16,328 nucleotides of DNA, taken from assembly GCA_035541775.1 (NCBI GenBank), contig DATKMP010000297.1, forward strand, positions 1 through 16,328, given 5' to 3'. This DNA is from DATKMP01 sp035541775 (GTDB lineage Bacteria; Bacteroidota; Ignavibacteria; UBA10030). The first letter of the stretch is position 1. Each line of letters opens with the position of its first letter. The position numbers were made by a program, and so were the translations under genes. The notes below the pieces were generated by a model. It saw only the letters and a list, made by a program, of their open reading frames with translations, ran no database searches and was not told the DNA's origin. Positions 6,851 to 14,301 of the stretch are shown in pieces.

Positions 6851-8293
6851 ATGACACAGCAGCCCTTACCTCACGTTGACCCCGAAGCATTCCGAACGTA
6901 CGGCAAAGAAGTCGTCGATTGGATTGCCGATTATTTAAAGCATACCGAAGACTATCCTGTGCTTGCACAGGTGAATCCCGGAGACATTAAGAAACAGCTG
7001 CCAACAGCGCCGCCCGCTGCGCCGGAAGGAATGGACACGATCCTTGCGGACTTTCAACGCATTATTATGCCGGGCATAACACACTGGAATCATCCCGCGT
7101 TCTTTGCGTACTTTGCCAACTCCGCATCCGCGCCGGGAATTCTGGGCGAGATGTTGTGCACCGCACTCAACGTGAACAGCATGCTTTGGCGCACGTCACC
7201 ATCGGCAACGGAACTGGAAGAAGTGGTGCTGCAATGGCTGCGCCAAATGATCGGGCTGCCGAAAAATTTCAAGGGCGTCATTATCGATACGGCTTCTGTT
7301 TCTACACTTGTCGCATTGACTGCAGCACGAGAGGCAACGCAGAAACGCATCCGCGAAGAAGGGCTTGCGGGAAGAACCGATTTACCGAAATTGCGCCTGT
7401 ACATTTCCGACCAGACGCATTCTTCCGGAGAAAAAGCCGGGCTCGTGCTCGGCATCGGACAAAATAATGTGATCAAAATTCCTTCCGATAATATTTTTAG
7501 AATGGATGTGAACGCGCTCGAAGCGGCAATTGCCGAAGATAAGAAAAATGGATTTCTGCCGTTCGCCGTTATGGCGACCATCGGAACAACGGCAACAACC
7601 AGTATCGATCCCTTGCCGGAAATCGCCGCAATTTGTGAGCGAGAAAAAATCTGGCTTCACGTGGACGGCGCTTACGGCGGAAGCTGGGCAGTGATGCCGG
7701 AGATGAAACACGTTCTCAAAGGTTGCGAGTTCGCAGATTCGATGGTCGTCAATCCGCACAAGTCGCTGCTGACGCCGATGGATTGCAGCGTGCTCTTTAC
7801 GCGCCACGTGGATACGTTGAAGCGCGCCTTTTCACTGGTACCGGAATATTTAAAAACGTCCGACGGCGACGCGACGAATTTTATGGATTGGGGTGTGCAG
7901 CTTGGGCGGAGATTCCGAGCGTTGAAATTATGGTTTATCATCCGTTCGTACGGCGTGGATGGCATCGCGGCGCGTCTGCGCGAGCATTGCCGTTTGGCAA
8001 AAGAATTTGCCTCGTGGATTGAAGCCGATGAAAATTATGAGCGCATTGCGCCGGTAAATTTCAGCGTGGTATGTTTCCGGGTTCATCCAAAAAATATTTC
8101 CGATGAAGCAGTTCTGGAAAAACTGAATGTGAATATTATCAATGCTATTAATGCAACCGGCGAGGCATTTCTTGCGGGCACAAAATTGAACGGCAGATTT
8201 GTCATTCGCCTCGCCATCGGCAACGCAGCGACGACGGAAAAACAAGTTCGGCGCGTGTGGGAACTCATTCAGCAAAATGCGGTGTTGGAATAA
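6851..8293 (+). CDS. PLP-dependent aromatic-L-amino-acid decarboxylase family enzyme
   Basis: The 480-aa cytoplasmic protein belongs to group II pyridoxal-phosphate decarboxylases and should convert an aromatic amino acid (Tyr, Phe, Trp or DOPA) to its amine plus CO2. Visible residues are the PLP lysine in NPHKSLL (Lys 304), the PLP-stacking His in SDQTHSSGEKAG (His 190) and the aspartate in HVDGAYGG (Asp 272) that binds the pyridine nitrogen. A tyrosine in PEYLKTSDGD (Tyr 333) aligns with the catalytic-loop Tyr that separates true decarboxylases from aldehyde synthases. The family-typical LGRRFRALKLWF follows. ATG 6851 is chosen because homologues begin close to this DPEAFRTYGKEVVDWI region; a GTG at 6731 would add 40 unrelated residues. 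There is no Shine-Dalgarno, only an A-rich leader. The exact substrate cannot be read from sequence. Confidence 0.9.
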   Translation: MTQQPLPHVDPEAFRTYGKEVVDWIADYLKHTEDYPVLAQVNPGDIKKQLPTAPPAAPEGMDTILADFQRIIMPGITHWNHPAFFAYFANSASAPGILGEMLCTALNVNSMLWRTSPSATELEEVVLQWLRQMIGLPKNFKGVIIDTASVSTLVALTAAREATQKRIREEGLAGRTDLPKLRLYISDQTHSSGEKAGLVLGIGQNNVIKIPSDNIFRMDVNALEAAIAEDKKNGFLPFAVMATIGTTATTSIDPLPEIAAICEREKIWLHVDGAYGGSWAVMPEMKHVLKGCEFADSMVVNPHKSLLTPMDCSVLFTRHVDTLKRAFSLVPEYLKTSDGDATNFMDWGVQLGRRFRALKLWFIIRSYGVDGIAARLREHCRLAKEFASWIEADENYERIAPVNFSVVCFRVHPKNISDEAVLEKLNVNIINAINATGEAFLAGTKLNGRFVIRLAIGNAATTEKQVRRVWELIQQNAVLE

Positions 8294-8302
8294 GAAAAAT
8301 CT

Positions 8303-8497
8303 ATGGAACAACAAGACGAACATTGCATTGCATGCGGCGTTTCAGATCAACAGTCGCCGCTGATTCATTTCACCTATCAATCCAAAGTATTGCGCATTTG
8401 CCCGCAATGTCTGCCGGCGCTCATTCACGCACCGCAGAAATTAGCAGATAAGCTTCCGGGGTTGGAAAAGATCAAGACCAAACCGCACGAGCATTAA
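8303..8497 (+). CDS. Small double-CxxC protein, possible zinc ribbon
   Basis: The 64-aa protein carries CIAC near residues 8-11 and CPQC near residues 34-37, separated by about 22 residues including a beta-like stretch (LIHFTYQSKVLRIC). This spacing suits a zinc ribbon or a small metal-binding knuckle. The C-terminal part is helical and Lys-rich. It begins nine bases after the decarboxylase stop and is probably co-transcribed. No specific family is recognised. There is no clear ribosome binding site (AAGAAAAATCT precedes the ATG), like the gene upstream. DNA, RNA or protein binding is possible but not shown. Confidence 0.7.
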   Translation: MEQQDEHCIACGVSDQQSPLIHFTYQSKVLRICPQCLPALIHAPQKLADKLPGLEKIKTKPHEH

Positions 8498-8514
8498 TTA
8501 TATTTTCATTTCGT

Positions 8515-8599
8515 TGGTAGAACAGGCATTTGGCGAAGCCATCACTTTGTGACTTGCCTGTTCTATCGTAATCAACACACAAGAATGTGTGTTCTACCA
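8515..8599. repeat. 85-bp palindromic element with 10-bp terminal inverted repeats (MITE/REP-like)
   Basis: The ends TGGTAGAACA (8515-8524) and TGTTCTACCA (8590-8599) are perfect inverted repeats. Inside, TAGAACAGGCA (8518-8528) pairs with TGCCTGTTCTA (8555-8565), and AACACACA (8574-8581) pairs with TGTGTGTT (8586-8593). The left terminal repeat can therefore pair either with the internal copy or with the right end, which permits two alternative folds. There is no coding frame. It lies between the small double-CxxC gene and hutI. The shape suggests a non-autonomous mobile or REP-type element; a role as terminator or RNA structure is also possible. Confidence 0.65.
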
Positions 8600-8678
8600 T
8601 AATTCTCTCATTCCTCCTTGCATCCCAAGTATATTCTTTGTTATTTTTCTTCCACGAAAACACGACAAAGAATCGGTT

Positions 8679-9884
8679 ATGAATCTTCTTATTAAAAACA
8701 TTAAACAATTAGTAACAGTACCGGCGCACGGCAAGCGTTTTAAAGCCGGTCAAGACATGCGCGATCTCGGCATCATTGAAAATGCTACGGTGTTGATCGA
8801 GAACGGTAAATTTTTATGGATCGGCAGAGACGGAGACTTTTTACAATCCGTTTCCCCTGATATCGACGTCATCGACGCTGCAAATGCGGTGGCATTGCCG
8901 GGCTTCGTGGATTCCCACACGCACACGGTGTTTGCGGAAATTGAAAGTCTCGATGCATCGTATGAAAATAATCTCTTGCAAACGGTGCAAGCAACGCGAG
9001 ACGCAGCAAAAAAAGATTTAAAGAAATCAGCGCGGCACCACCTTGATGCGATGCTACGCGCAGGCACAACGACCGTGGAAATTAAATCCGGTTACGGATT
9101 GAACGAACGCGATGAAATAAAAATGATGGACACCATCAACGAATTGAAGAACGAACATTTCATCGATATAGTGCCGACATTTTTCGGCGCGCATGCCATA
9201 CCGCCGGAGTACGTATCACAGCCCGATGCATATATCGATTTTCTCTGCACACGGCTTCTCCCTTATCTTTCACAACGCAAGATCGCTTCATTCTGCGATG
9301 TGTCATGCCAACGTGGGTATTTTTCCTTTGAACAATCCAAAAAACTACTGCTTGCCGCACAAGCGCTGGGCATTGGTTCAAAGATTCACGCAGATCAGTT
9401 TTCAGCAATCGGTGCATCGAAATTAGCGGGAGAGCTTCTTGCTGTTTCCGCAGATCACCTTGACAAAATCGATGACGCAGGAATTCAAGCGCTCAACCAA
9501 TCCAGCGTCGTGGCTACCGTTCTCCCCGGCGTTTCATTTTTTTTAAATTACGGATATCCGCCCGCACGAAAGATTATTGATGCAGGAGTTCCGCTTGCAC
9601 TTGCATCCAATTTTAATCCATGTTCTTGTATGTCGCATTCCATTCCGATGATGATGACGATTGCTTGCACACAAATGTTGCTTACGCCCGAAGAAGCCAT
9701 TACCGCAGCCACGCTCAACGGCGCAGCAGCATTAAACTTGTCCAAACAACTCGGCAGTATCGAACTCGGCAAGCAAGCCGATATGGTGTTGTACCAAATT
9801 CCGAATTATCGGTACCTCATCGATCATTTTGGAACAAATTTTGTTTGGAAAATCATTAAGCGCGGCGTGCATTTAGAGTTTTAA
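8679..9884 (+). CDS. hutI: Imidazolonepropionase
   Basis: The 401-aa amidohydrolase hydrolyses 4-imidazolone-5-propanoate to N-formimino-L-glutamate, the third step of histidine degradation. Metal-binding residues are visible as DSHTHTVF (His 80, His 82) and KIHADQFS (His 237), with a further conserved His in SADHLD (His 260). The KSGYGL motif (136-141) and the end region QADMVLYQIPNYRYLIDHFG are typical of HutI, and the length matches the family. One oddity: where HutI proteins usually read TDFNPG, with Asp as the fourth metal/catalytic ligand, this one reads SNFNPC (Asn 311). ATG 8679 is chosen by family length; the frame runs open to 8589 but those residues do not resemble HutI. The gene is nine bases before ftcD and clearly in one operon with it. 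Confidence 0.93.
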   Translation: MNLLIKNIKQLVTVPAHGKRFKAGQDMRDLGIIENATVLIENGKFLWIGRDGDFLQSVSPDIDVIDAANAVALPGFVDSHTHTVFAEIESLDASYENNLLQTVQATRDAAKKDLKKSARHHLDAMLRAGTTTVEIKSGYGLNERDEIKMMDTINELKNEHFIDIVPTFFGAHAIPPEYVSQPDAYIDFLCTRLLPYLSQRKIASFCDVSCQRGYFSFEQSKKLLLAAQALGIGSKIHADQFSAIGASKLAGELLAVSADHLDKIDDAGIQALNQSSVVATVLPGVSFFLNYGYPPARKIIDAGVPLALASNFNPCSCMSHSIPMMMTIACTQMLLTPEEAITAATLNGAAALNLSKQLGSIELGKQADMVLYQIPNYRYLIDHFGTNFVWKIIKRGVHLEF

Positions 9885-9893
9885 AGAAAAGAG

Positions 9894-10916
9894 ATGAAAC
9901 CATTCATAGAATGCGTCCCCAATTTCAGCGAAGGCGATAACCGCCGTACCATCGATGCCATCGGCGAGAGTGTGCTGAGAACTGCCGGCGTGAAATTGTT
10001 GAATATCGAACCGGACAAGGATTACAATCGCACCGTTGTAACCTTTGTCGGCGAACCGGATGCGGTTGTTGAGGCGGCATTTTGTGCAACACAAACTGCT
10101 GCGCAGCACATCGATATGACCCAACAGCACGGCGCACATCCGCGCATCGGTGCAACAGATGTTGTCCCCTTCATTCCCATCCGCGGCGTTTCGATGAATG
10201 ACTGCATCGAACTTGCCCACCGTTATGGAAAACGTGTTGCAGAAGAATTGCACATCCCGATTTATTTATATGAAGCGGCGGCGCGTTCGCCGCAGAGAAA
10301 AAATCTTTCCGATATTCGAAAGGGCGAGTATGAAGGATTAAAAGAAAAGCTGAATGACCCGCAGTGGGTTCCGGATTATGGTGAAGCAAGGTTCAATGCG
10401 CGTTCCGGCGCAACGGTAACCGGTGCACGAAAATTTTTGATCGCTTATAATGTCAACTTAAACACAACGAACGTGCAATTGGCGCACGAGATTGCCTTAC
10501 GCATTCGTGAAAGCGGCCGCATCATGAAAGATGAATACGGTAATCCGGTAAAAAACGGAAACGGTACAGCCATGAGAATTCCAGGAACACTCAAGGCCGT
10601 GAAAGCGATGGGTGTTTCGCTCCTGCGGCATCATATCACGCAAGTTTCTATGAATCTTGTCGATTACGAAATCACATCGCTGCATGAGGCATTTGAAGAA
10701 GTGCGCAGACAAGCGCAATCGCTGGGTCTTGAAGTTACCGGCAGTGAATTGGTGGGACTGACACCGCTCGAAGCCATACTGAACGCCGGCCGATTTTACT
10801 CTCGAGAAAATATTTTATTAGACGAAGCACTCACGTCGCTGGCAATCGAACGACTTGGGTTGAGTCAGTTTGAAACATTCGATCCGAAGAAAAAAATTAT
10901 TGAATACCTCCTCTAA
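9894..10916 (+). CDS. ftcD: Glutamate formimidoyltransferase
   Basis: The 340-aa enzyme transfers the formimino group of N-formimino-L-glutamate to tetrahydrofolate, giving glutamate and 5-formimino-THF, and so finishes histidine degradation. The N-terminal ECVPNFSEG and the segment HGAHPRIGATDVVPFIPI (around residues 79-96) are diagnostic of the family, as is YLYEAAARSP. It contains the N- and C-subdomains of the transferase only; the cyclodeaminase half found in bifunctional vertebrate FTCD is absent, so a separate FchA-type enzyme would be needed elsewhere. AAAGAAAAGAG sits just before the ATG. It follows hutI with a nine-base gap. No hutH or hutU is seen in the window. It converges on korC with only 20 bp between stop codons. 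Confidence 0.93.
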   Translation: MKPFIECVPNFSEGDNRRTIDAIGESVLRTAGVKLLNIEPDKDYNRTVVTFVGEPDAVVEAAFCATQTAAQHIDMTQQHGAHPRIGATDVVPFIPIRGVSMNDCIELAHRYGKRVAEELHIPIYLYEAAARSPQRKNLSDIRKGEYEGLKEKLNDPQWVPDYGEARFNARSGATVTGARKFLIAYNVNLNTTNVQLAHEIALRIRESGRIMKDEYGNPVKNGNGTAMRIPGTLKAVKAMGVSLLRHHITQVSMNLVDYEITSLHEAFEEVRRQAQSLGLEVTGSELVGLTPLEAILNAGRFYSRENILLDEALTSLAIERLGLSQFETFDPKKKIIEYLL

Positions 10917-10936
10917 GGAAAGAAGCAAAAGATATT

Positions 10937-11488
10937 TTAATTTTTTTTCAGCAGTTGTACGCCGTAATCGTATCCTGTTTGGAATGCCTTAAGATTTAAT
11001 TCTTCCGTTCCTTTCGGCACAGATGCTTTTACCGCTTCACGCATCGCTTCGACTTTGACGACTCCATAGATTGCTGTCGTAAAACCCATCATCACGATAT
11101 TCAACACCATACGTTTGCCGAGTTCTTCTGCAAAGCGCGTGGCAGGAATAGCGAAATGCAAAATATCTTTTCGAAGATCGCGCGGCGTTACTAATTCCGA
11201 TTCCGTAATGAGTGTTCCGCCCAGGGCAAGCTCCGGGGAAAATTTCATATACGCTTCCTGCGACATCAATACCATCAGATTCGGCGCAGTAATGTACGGG
11301 TATGTTACCTGTTCGTCCGAGACAATGATTTGCGCGCTCGTAGCGCTGCCGCGCGCTTCGGGGCCGAATGCCTGAATCATCGTGGCATGCTTTGTATCGA
11401 ATATACATGCCGCGCGCCCGATGATGTAGCCGCTGAGAATCACGCCTTGCCCGCCAAAGCCGCCGATTTTAATTTCCGTTCGCGCCAT
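10937..11488 (-). CDS. korC: 2-oxoacid:ferredoxin oxidoreductase, gamma subunit
   Basis: The 183-aa protein is the gamma subunit of a 2-oxoacid (2-oxoglutarate type) ferredoxin oxidoreductase. It opens with the characteristic KIGGFGGQGVILSG, followed by QAFGPEARGSATSAQIIVSD, both hallmarks of KorC/PorG domains that complete the thiamine-diphosphate active site of the complex. The start codon lies inside the end of korB: the two frames overlap by 20 bp (11469-11488), implying coupled translation. It is the last gene of the korDABC unit. No terminator hairpin is visible in the 20 bp before the convergent ftcD stop. Confidence 0.92.
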   Translation of the reverse strand: MARTEIKIGGFGGQGVILSGYIIGRAACIFDTKHATMIQAFGPEARGSATSAQIIVSDEQVTYPYITAPNLMVLMSQEAYMKFSPELALGGTLITESELVTPRDLRKDILHFAIPATRFAEELGKRMVLNIVMMGFTTAIYGVVKVEAMREAVKASVPKGTEELNLKAFQTGYDYGVQLLKKN

Positions 11489-12377
11489 AAACTTTTTTCA
11501 TTTCGGGAGTCGGCACGTACCGTTCGCCGAGCTTCTTTGTAAAATGTTCAAACATTGCTTCGTGGTACGGCTGGCGTTCACGATCGACAAATTTTCCGAC
11601 AACAATCTTCCCTTGAAAATCCAAACCGACGGTTTTTGTATCTGCGCCGTTTTCAATTTTGCTGTTCTCTTTATAATAGGCCATCTGATCCAAGCCATCG
11701 CCGATTTTATTCCTGCGGCTGTACAATGTGGGACATGGCGCAAGAATTTCGATGAACGAAAATCCTTTTTTCGAAAATGCTTCCTTCATCGATTTTGTCA
11801 GATGACGAACATGATACGACGTCCAACGTGCAACATAGACGGCTCCACAGGACTCTGCAAGAAACGGCAGGTTGAAGGTTTGCTCAAAATTTCCGTACGG
11901 CGTCGTAGAGGCAATAGCGCCGAGCGGCGTCGTCGGTGCAACCTGCCCGCCGGTCATTCCATAAATCATGTTGTTGACGAGTATGACGGTCATATCCACA
12001 TTGCGGCGCGCAGCATGGATAAAATGATTGCCGCCGATGGCCGTTAAGTCGCCATCGCCGCTGTACACGATCACTTTAAGTTCCGGATTCGCAAGCTTCA
12101 ATCCTGTTGCAAAGGGAATTGCACGCCCATGCGTTGTATGAAACGAATCCAGATTGATGTAGCCCGCCACGCGCCCTGTGCATCCAATGCCGGAGACAAT
12201 GGCGACATGATCGAGATTCAGTTCGCTTGTTTGCAGCGCGCGGATAAAACTATTAACTGTCGTTCCAATGCCGCATCCCGGACACCAGATGTGCGGAATG
12301 CGGTCCATCCGCAGCAAATTCTGAATTGAATTTTCCTGAGCCGTGTCTTTTGCATTCATCACTTGTTCTTCCGCCAT
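11469..12377 (-). CDS. korB: 2-oxoacid:ferredoxin oxidoreductase, beta subunit (thiamine diphosphate binding)
   Basis: The protein of about 302 aa carries the cofactor-binding core of the complex. IWCPGCGIGTTV near residue 30 supplies conserved cysteines. The thiamine-diphosphate/Mg motif runs from GDGDLTAIGGNHF to VNNMIYGMTGGQ, and NNMIYGMTGGQ..PTTPLG is typical of KorB-type rather than PorB-type subunits. The enzyme decarboxylates a 2-oxoacid, probably 2-oxoglutarate, to an acyl-CoA and reduces ferredoxin; it can run in reverse in the reductive TCA cycle. ATG 12377 lies just four bases after the korA stop. An internal ATG at 12359 has a better Shine-Dalgarno (GGAAG eight bases upstream), and both starts leave all motifs intact. 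The start is therefore uncertain by six residues. Confidence 0.93.
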   Translation of the reverse strand: MAEEQVMNAKDTAQENSIQNLLRMDRIPHIWCPGCGIGTTVNSFIRALQTSELNLDHVAIVSGIGCTGRVAGYINLDSFHTTHGRAIPFATGLKLANPELKVIVYSGDGDLTAIGGNHFIHAARRNVDMTVILVNNMIYGMTGGQVAPTTPLGAIASTTPYGNFEQTFNLPFLAESCGAVYVARWTSYHVRHLTKSMKEAFSKKGFSFIEILAPCPTLYSRRNKIGDGLDQMAYYKENSKIENGADTKTVGLDFQGKIVVGKFVDRERQPYHEAMFEHFTKKLGERYVPTPEMKKVYGANGN

Positions 12378-12381
12378 CGGG

Positions 12382-13542
12382 TCAATCTTTCTGACAACTT
12401 TTGATGACGGAATAAATTTCGTCCGGATCATGCACCGTGCCGCCCGCATGGGGAATAGATTTCACAACAACATCTTTTTGAACTAATCGTTCTACTTCAC
12501 GCACCATTTGTCCAAGATTAAGTTCCGGCACGATGAAAACTTTTACATGCGATGCGAGTTCTAAAATTTTTTTTTCAGGAAACGGCCAAGCTGTGATCAA
12601 TCGCAAATGCCCTATCTTCATGCCTTCCTTGCGTGCCTGTTCGATTGCCGGAATCGCTACACGCGACGTGATGCCGTACGTAACGACAACAACATCTGCA
12701 TGTTCCACATGGTCTTCTTTAAAATCGATGATGGCATCGGCATTCTTTTGAAGTTTTTCCGAAAGACGTTTTACCAATCGATCTTGTGCGTCCACCGACA
12801 TATCGGGATAGCCGCGTTCATCATGCGTTAATCCGGTAACGTGAATATGGTACCCATCGCCTGCTTTCACCATCGGCGGCACGCAATGTTCATTCGGTTT
12901 GAATAATTCAAAATTATTTTTATCGCCGGTATAATATTGACGTTCTATAATATTTATATCTTCTGCTTTCGGAATGACAACGCGCTCGATCATGTGCCCG
13001 ACGCATTCATCCATCATCAACAAAACCGGAACGCGAAATTGTTCGGCAAGATTGAAAGCACGAATCATAAGGTCAAAACATTCCTGCGGAGAATTCGGAC
13101 ACAAGGCAATGATGCCGTAATCGCCATGCGAACCCCAACGCGCCTGCATCATATCGGCTTGCGCAGGCATGGTGGGAAGCCCTGTCGATGGGCCGGCGCG
13201 CTGCACATCGACGATGACAAGCGGCGTCTCCGTCATCGCAGCAAGTCCGAGGTGTTCCATCATCAACGAAAAGCCCGGGCCGGAAGTTACGGTCATCGCC
13301 TTTTTGCCGCCCCACACTGCGCCTTGAATCGCAATGGACGATGCAAGCTCATCTTCCATCTGAATAAATATTCCGCCGACACACGGAAAACGATCGGCGA
13401 TGCGTTCTACTACTTCCGTCGATGGCGTGATGGGGTAACCCGCCACAAAACGGCAGCCCGCAGCAATAGCGCCTTCGCTGCACGCATGGTCGCCGTCAAT
13501 AAAATGCATGCCTGTTAAGACTCCAATGGGATCAGCATGCAT
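12382..13542 (-). CDS. korA: 2-oxoacid:ferredoxin oxidoreductase, alpha subunit
   Basis: The 386-aa alpha subunit has the family-defining N-terminus GDHACSEGAIAAGCRFVAGYPITPSTE (residues 17-43), where the GYPITPS loop takes part in thiamine and substrate binding. GPGFSLMMEHLGLA and the RAGPSTGLPT segment follow near residues 88 and 116, then the C-terminal transketolase-like domain with EHADVVVVTYG. The ATG is preceded by GAGGA seven bases upstream (AGAGGAAACGC), so the start is firm. It overlaps the end of the ferredoxin gene by 11 bp and is followed by korB after four bases. The gamma domain is encoded separately (korC) rather than fused to alpha. Confidence 0.93.
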   Translation of the reverse strand: MHADPIGVLTGMHFIDGDHACSEGAIAAGCRFVAGYPITPSTEVVERIADRFPCVGGIFIQMEDELASSIAIQGAVWGGKKAMTVTSGPGFSLMMEHLGLAAMTETPLVIVDVQRAGPSTGLPTMPAQADMMQARWGSHGDYGIIALCPNSPQECFDLMIRAFNLAEQFRVPVLLMMDECVGHMIERVVIPKAEDINIIERQYYTGDKNNFELFKPNEHCVPPMVKAGDGYHIHVTGLTHDERGYPDMSVDAQDRLVKRLSEKLQKNADAIIDFKEDHVEHADVVVVTYGITSRVAIPAIEQARKEGMKIGHLRLITAWPFPEKKILELASHVKVFIVPELNLGQMVREVERLVQKDVVVKSIPHAGGTVHDPDEIYSVIKSCQKD

Positions 13543-13774
13543 GCGTTTCCTCTTTCAATTTATATCCATAGATAGCAAAATCGGGACACACCATGCCGCA
13601 CATATCGCAGCCGGTGCAATCTTCGGGGTGCACCAAGGCCGGCGTGTGGTAACCTTTGGCATTATACTGACGGGAAAGTTCAAGACAATCCGAAGGACAA
13701 AACTGGATGCAGAAACAACAACCCTTGCAACGCTCCGTAACAATGACAGCGGTTCCTTTTATCGGTTCCGCCAT
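13532..13774 (-). CDS. korD: 2x[4Fe-4S] ferredoxin-type delta subunit of 2-oxoacid oxidoreductase
   Basis: The 80-aa protein has two cysteine sets, Cys 16/19/22/26 (CKGCCFCIQFCP) and Cys 53/56/59/63 (CTGCDMCGMVCP), each fitting CxxCxxCxxxCP for a [4Fe-4S] cluster. It is the electron-transfer subunit that passes electrons from the thiamine site to an external ferredoxin. An extra Cys (20) lies inside the first motif. ATG 13774 is preferred: AAGGAAGGA is immediately upstream, and the protein then begins MAEPIKG, as KorD proteins commonly do. An ATG at 13834 would add 20 residues but has its purine run touching the start codon. It is the first gene of the operon and overlaps korA by 11 bp. Confidence 0.92.
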   Translation of the reverse strand: MAEPIKGTAVIVTERCKGCCFCIQFCPSDCLELSRQYNAKGYHTPALVHPEDCTGCDMCGMVCPDFAIYGYKLKEETHAC

Positions 13775-13960
13775 ACATCCTTCCTTTGTAACATTCTTAG
13801 TATCATCATTTTTCTTCGCGATAAAATACTTCATCCTCTTATCAACAACGATGCCAGTAATCTACACAAAAACATCCATTAATTCACTTAAAAACACACA
13901 GCGATCTCTCGTTCGAGGAAAAAATTACATTTTATTTTAAGAAATAGGAAATTTATTACT
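13775..13960 (-). promoter_or_regulatory. AT-rich leader and probable promoter region of korDABC
   Basis: This stretch lies directly upstream of the leftward kor operon, contains no supported gene and is strongly AT-rich. The operon must be started from here, because the next leftward gene is more than 300 bp away behind a terminator. I could not fix a promoter box with confidence. Confidence 0.35.
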
Positions 13961-13968
13961 AATTGAAA

Positions 13969-14230
13969 ATTTACCGTATTGACTACGGCAGTGCAAAGAA
14001 TTACATTGATGCCGTTATGATTGAGATAAAGATGTCCACTATCTGTTCAAAAGAAAGAGGCATCGCAAACCTTAAAACTTGTTGGCACCGGTAATATTCT
14101 TGTTGTGGTGGATTCGAAGAACGAGAAATCAAAAAATATTTTGCAATTAACGAATGACAAAACTTCACAAGTATCGATTTCCTCGCCGCGCGAAACAGGA
14201 AAAACTTGTATTATTTATTTGAGCAGTTAA
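13969..14230 (+). pseudogene. Probable frameshifted remnant of an unidentified gene
   Basis: Two + strand frames join near 14050. The first, from about 13969, reads KIYRIDYGSAKNYIDAVM and on through MSTICSKE. The second reads QKKEASQTLKLVGTGNI and ends SPRETGKTCIIYLSS with TAA at 14228-14230. They change frame within the A/G-rich run AAAAGAAAGAG around 14049-14059. The second part looks protein-like but has no early ATG of its own. The continuity across a purine run suggests a decayed gene. No family is recognised, and chance open frames in AT-rich DNA remain possible. Confidence 0.35.
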
Positions 14231-14247
14231 TTTTTTTGAGATAACAT

Positions 14248-14286
14248 AAAAAAGGCGGACTCATCATCCGCCTTTTTCTTTTTTAT
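14248..14286. terminator. Strong intrinsic terminator, likely bidirectional
   Basis: GGCGGA (14254-14259) pairs with TCCGCC (14267-14272) around a CTCATCA loop. The stem is extended by A-T pairs and flanked by T-rich runs on both strands (TTTTTCTTTTTT to the right on +; six T on - after the left arm). It sits about 20 bp after the stop of the leftward DUF1015 gene, which it should terminate, and it can also end rightward transcription from the remnant. Confidence 0.85.
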
Positions 14287-14301
14287 AACCTGAAATAAAA
14301 T

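Noticed and set aside
11544..12047. A 167-aa + strand frame
   Set aside because: It is fully antisense to korB, whose motifs are unmistakable; the translation is rich in Cys, Arg and His with no recognisable domain.
12937..13518. A 193-aa + strand frame
   Set aside because: It is antisense to korA and has shadow-frame composition (many His and Arg).
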